From positions 1,546,001 through 1,610,000 of the forward strand of contig JANPZY010000001.1 of the NCBI GenBank assembly GCA_024707325.1: a DNA stretch of 64,000 nucleotides. Direction: 5' to 3'. The stretch comes from Opitutus sp. (GTDB lineage: Bacteria; Verrucomicrobiota; Verrucomicrobiia; Opitutales; Opitutaceae). Position 1 is the stretch's first letter; every line of letters begins with the position of its first letter. The notes beneath the pieces are model-generated. The model was not told where the DNA came from and searched no databases. It saw nothing but the letters and a program-made list of their open reading frames with translations. Positions 62,415-64,000 of the stretch are shown here, one piece after another. The translations under genes and the position numbers were made by a program.

Positions 62415-62893
62415 TTAGGCCTGCTTAACTTTGAAGAGCTTCTGCCCGTATTCCACGGGCTGGCCGTTTTCCACGAGGACTTCGATGACCGTGCCCTTGG
62501 TCTCGGCTTGGATCTCGTTCATGATCTTCATCGCTTCGATGATGCAGACCGGGGTGTTCTCGACGACCTTGGTGCCCACATCGGCGAACGCCTTGCTCTC
62601 AGGGAGGGTGCGCGATAAAAAGTGCCCACCATGGGCGACTTAATGTAGGTGACTCCCACTTCCTGCTCGCCTGCTGAGGCGGCAGTTGTCGCGGCGGTGG
62701 AGGTGCCTCCGACCGGCTCGGCGATAGGAGCCGGCGCGGTGGCGAACGGCGGATTCGAAGTTTGTGCCACCACCGGATACCCGGTGGGTCCACGCCTGAT
62801 CTTCAGCTTAAAGCCCTCCTCTTCGATCGCGAACTCGGTCAATTCCGAGCGCTTCATGAGGTCGATGATCTGCTTAATCTGCTTCAGTTCCAA
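62415..62893 (-). CDS. accB: Biotin carboxyl carrier protein (one-base frame break)
   Basis: AccB carries biotin between the carboxylase and the transferase. The first frame has [20 protein letters not shown], a Pro/Ala linker and [12 protein letters not shown]. The second has [20 protein letters not shown], the biotin Lys in EAMKIMNE, and ends [10 protein letters not shown]. Adding one G to GGG near 62598-62606 restores [13 protein letters not shown]. The likely start is TTG at 62893, since no upstream ATG or GTG keeps the frame before a stop. accC follows after 71 bases. Confidence 0.92.
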
Positions 62894-64000
62894 AGGTGAG
62901 CCTTGGTTGAGTTAGCTGTCCGGTGGGTTAGTAGGAGTTTCGTAAAGGGCGTTCAAAAAGAAAAACCGAGGGCAAAGCAATCATGCAGTTCTTGGCGAGA
63001 TTTTCGCTGATTTGCGCTTTCGGCGCGGCAAATTAGGCGAAATTAGGGCTGAATCGCGAAAAAAACGGGGTTTGCCGGCGTGCTCTATGTGCTGCTGGCC
63101 GGCATCATTAACGCGTGGAAATCCTCCGCTACAGTTTGTTCGTGGGACCGTATGAAGGCCGGCTCGCGGGGCGATGCTGATCGGTCCGACCGCCGCGGGG
63201 TTTGCCGCCAATGCACTCGAAAACTGGCCTCACGCCAATCCCGGCTTGTGATCCGCGCTACTCGGCGGGTTGTTTGATTCTCGCCGGATCGATGCTGAGA
63301 TAATGTCGGATCTGGTATCTGGATTGGTTGAACCGTGGCTAAGCCGAGCCGTCGCGCAGATGGACCCCTGTTTCCCGAGGGCGAGGTCATCGAAGGCGTT
63401 TAGCGGGATGATTCTGGCCGAGCTGAGTTGGGCTTTCTTCCAGTAGGGGAGCGGGACGAGTGGAATCTGCCCTCATAGAGGGCCTTGGCGACGGAGGGAG
63501 ATCTGCCGCAGCAAAAATGAGAACTGCTACGCTCGGAATCGGTGCCTTCCGGTGCTTTCGATCGCTGAACGAGCCTCCATGCTCCGGGTCGAGTTGGGCG
63601 GGGTATCCTCTCCGCTCGTTCATCACCGGCGCAGCTCGGCGGGGCGAAAGCGCCGAGCGAAATCGATTCAGATCCCGCCCGTGCGTCAAGCGATGAGAGG
63701 CAGGCTGCGCTGAGGTTTGCGGCCGCGCGCATCAGGAGGGTAGGCTGGGTGAACTCGGGATGCTTTGCTCTGGGCCCGCGGCTAAGGGCGGCTTTCTTGG
63801 GGGCGGTGGTTTGGGGCGGGCTGCGTCAGCAAACCACTCGCTGGGCAACCTACGCGTGCGGACCCGGGGCACGAGGGCATGTCGCTTGTGCGGGTTTCCC
63901 TGATGCTTTGACCATCATTGCACGGCTAGCGGCTGGATGACCTGGCACTCGTTGGGGTGGGGCAATGCAGCGCATGTTCTCCTCAACGCGGCGACGTGTT
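62894..64000. other. 1.1 kb without a supportable gene
   Basis: Upstream of accB and up to the right edge only short, unconvincing reading frames exist. At 63169-63230 a plus-strand stretch reads like a real protein fragment (MLIGPTAAGFAANALENWPH), and at 63720-63960 there are Ala/Gly/Leu-rich fragments in shifting frames. The most likely readings are an eroded gene or a coding region with several uncorrected indels; non-coding DNA carrying the accB promoter near 62900-63060 is also possible. The A-rich stretch at 63055-63068 is unlike the surroundings. Confidence 0.4.

Noticed and set aside
63720..63960. ComEC-like remnant near the right edge
   Set aside because: A few hydrophobic fragments in shifting frames loosely recall ComEC helices, but no motif is intact and the similarity could be chance for Leu/Ala-rich sequence.

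Overview
The window is a high-GC bacterial chromosome segment, densely packed on both strands, with housekeeping genes at both ends and a long metal-homeostasis region in the middle. Gene content points to the Verrucomicrobiota, most likely the family Opitutaceae: a RibB with a decayed RibA-like domain, a GxxExxY protein, a two-subunit NfeD/flotillin operon, several metal-efflux operons, heptamer tracts, and many genes without a clear Shine-Dalgarno sequence. The placement is an inference from gene content; no rRNA or tRNA was seen.

Region by region. 1-5.2 kb: an outer-membrane-type protein cut by the left edge, then the ribB-ribH-nusB-ftsY row, interrupted by a GxxExxY gene in a perfect 22-bp inverted repeat. 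5.2-16.7 kb: a probable zinc-acquisition set (ZnuD-like TonB receptor with His-rich loops, small membrane protein, two COG0523 GTPases), a DUF481 outer-membrane protein, a WD40 protein, a GH5 glycosidase, GtrA, a small HTH-like gene between two near-identical palindromes, and a CNNM/CorC-type transporter. 16.7-22.5 kb: a tightly overlapping CzcC-(short adaptor)-CzcA efflux operon. 22.6-24.1 kb: a Tat-type GFO/IDH/MocA oxidoreductase. 24.6-38.1 kb: a copper/silver island with CusB-CusA-CopA on the minus strand, a divergent CnrYXH-like anti-sigma/sensor/ECF-sigma trio, and a minus-strand group of TonB receptor, two CusF-like proteins and DUF2721, followed by an OxyR-type LysR regulator. 38.1-47.1 kb: small membrane proteins, AIM24-like protein, an NPP-type phosphodiesterase-Smr-TatA group, aldose epimerase, and NfeD-NfeD-FloA-coiled-coil. 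47.1-55.4 kb: ThuA, RodZ-like, FtsK, ManA-type isomerase, AsmA-like, GrpE, DnaJ. 56-62.9 kb: sodium/solute symporter, PurN, PrmA, MFS sugar exporter, AccC and AccB. The last 1.1 kb has no gene I can support.

Two sequence-wide patterns matter. First, about eleven genes, including conserved ribH, grpE, dnaJ, accC and accB, are broken by one-base shifts, several at homopolymers or GC repeats. This looks like residual sequencing error rather than gene decay, and these genes are annotated here as single genes. Second, five intergenic stretches (10.4, 24.3, 33.0, 48.1 and 55.7 kb) consist of degenerate tandem arrays with a strict 11-bp period in which two unit types alternate (22-bp super-period). 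Three lie between convergent genes, and three lie beside copies of a GTCATTCTGAGCG-type hairpin. I know of no named family that matches them. They are the strongest candidate here for something undescribed.
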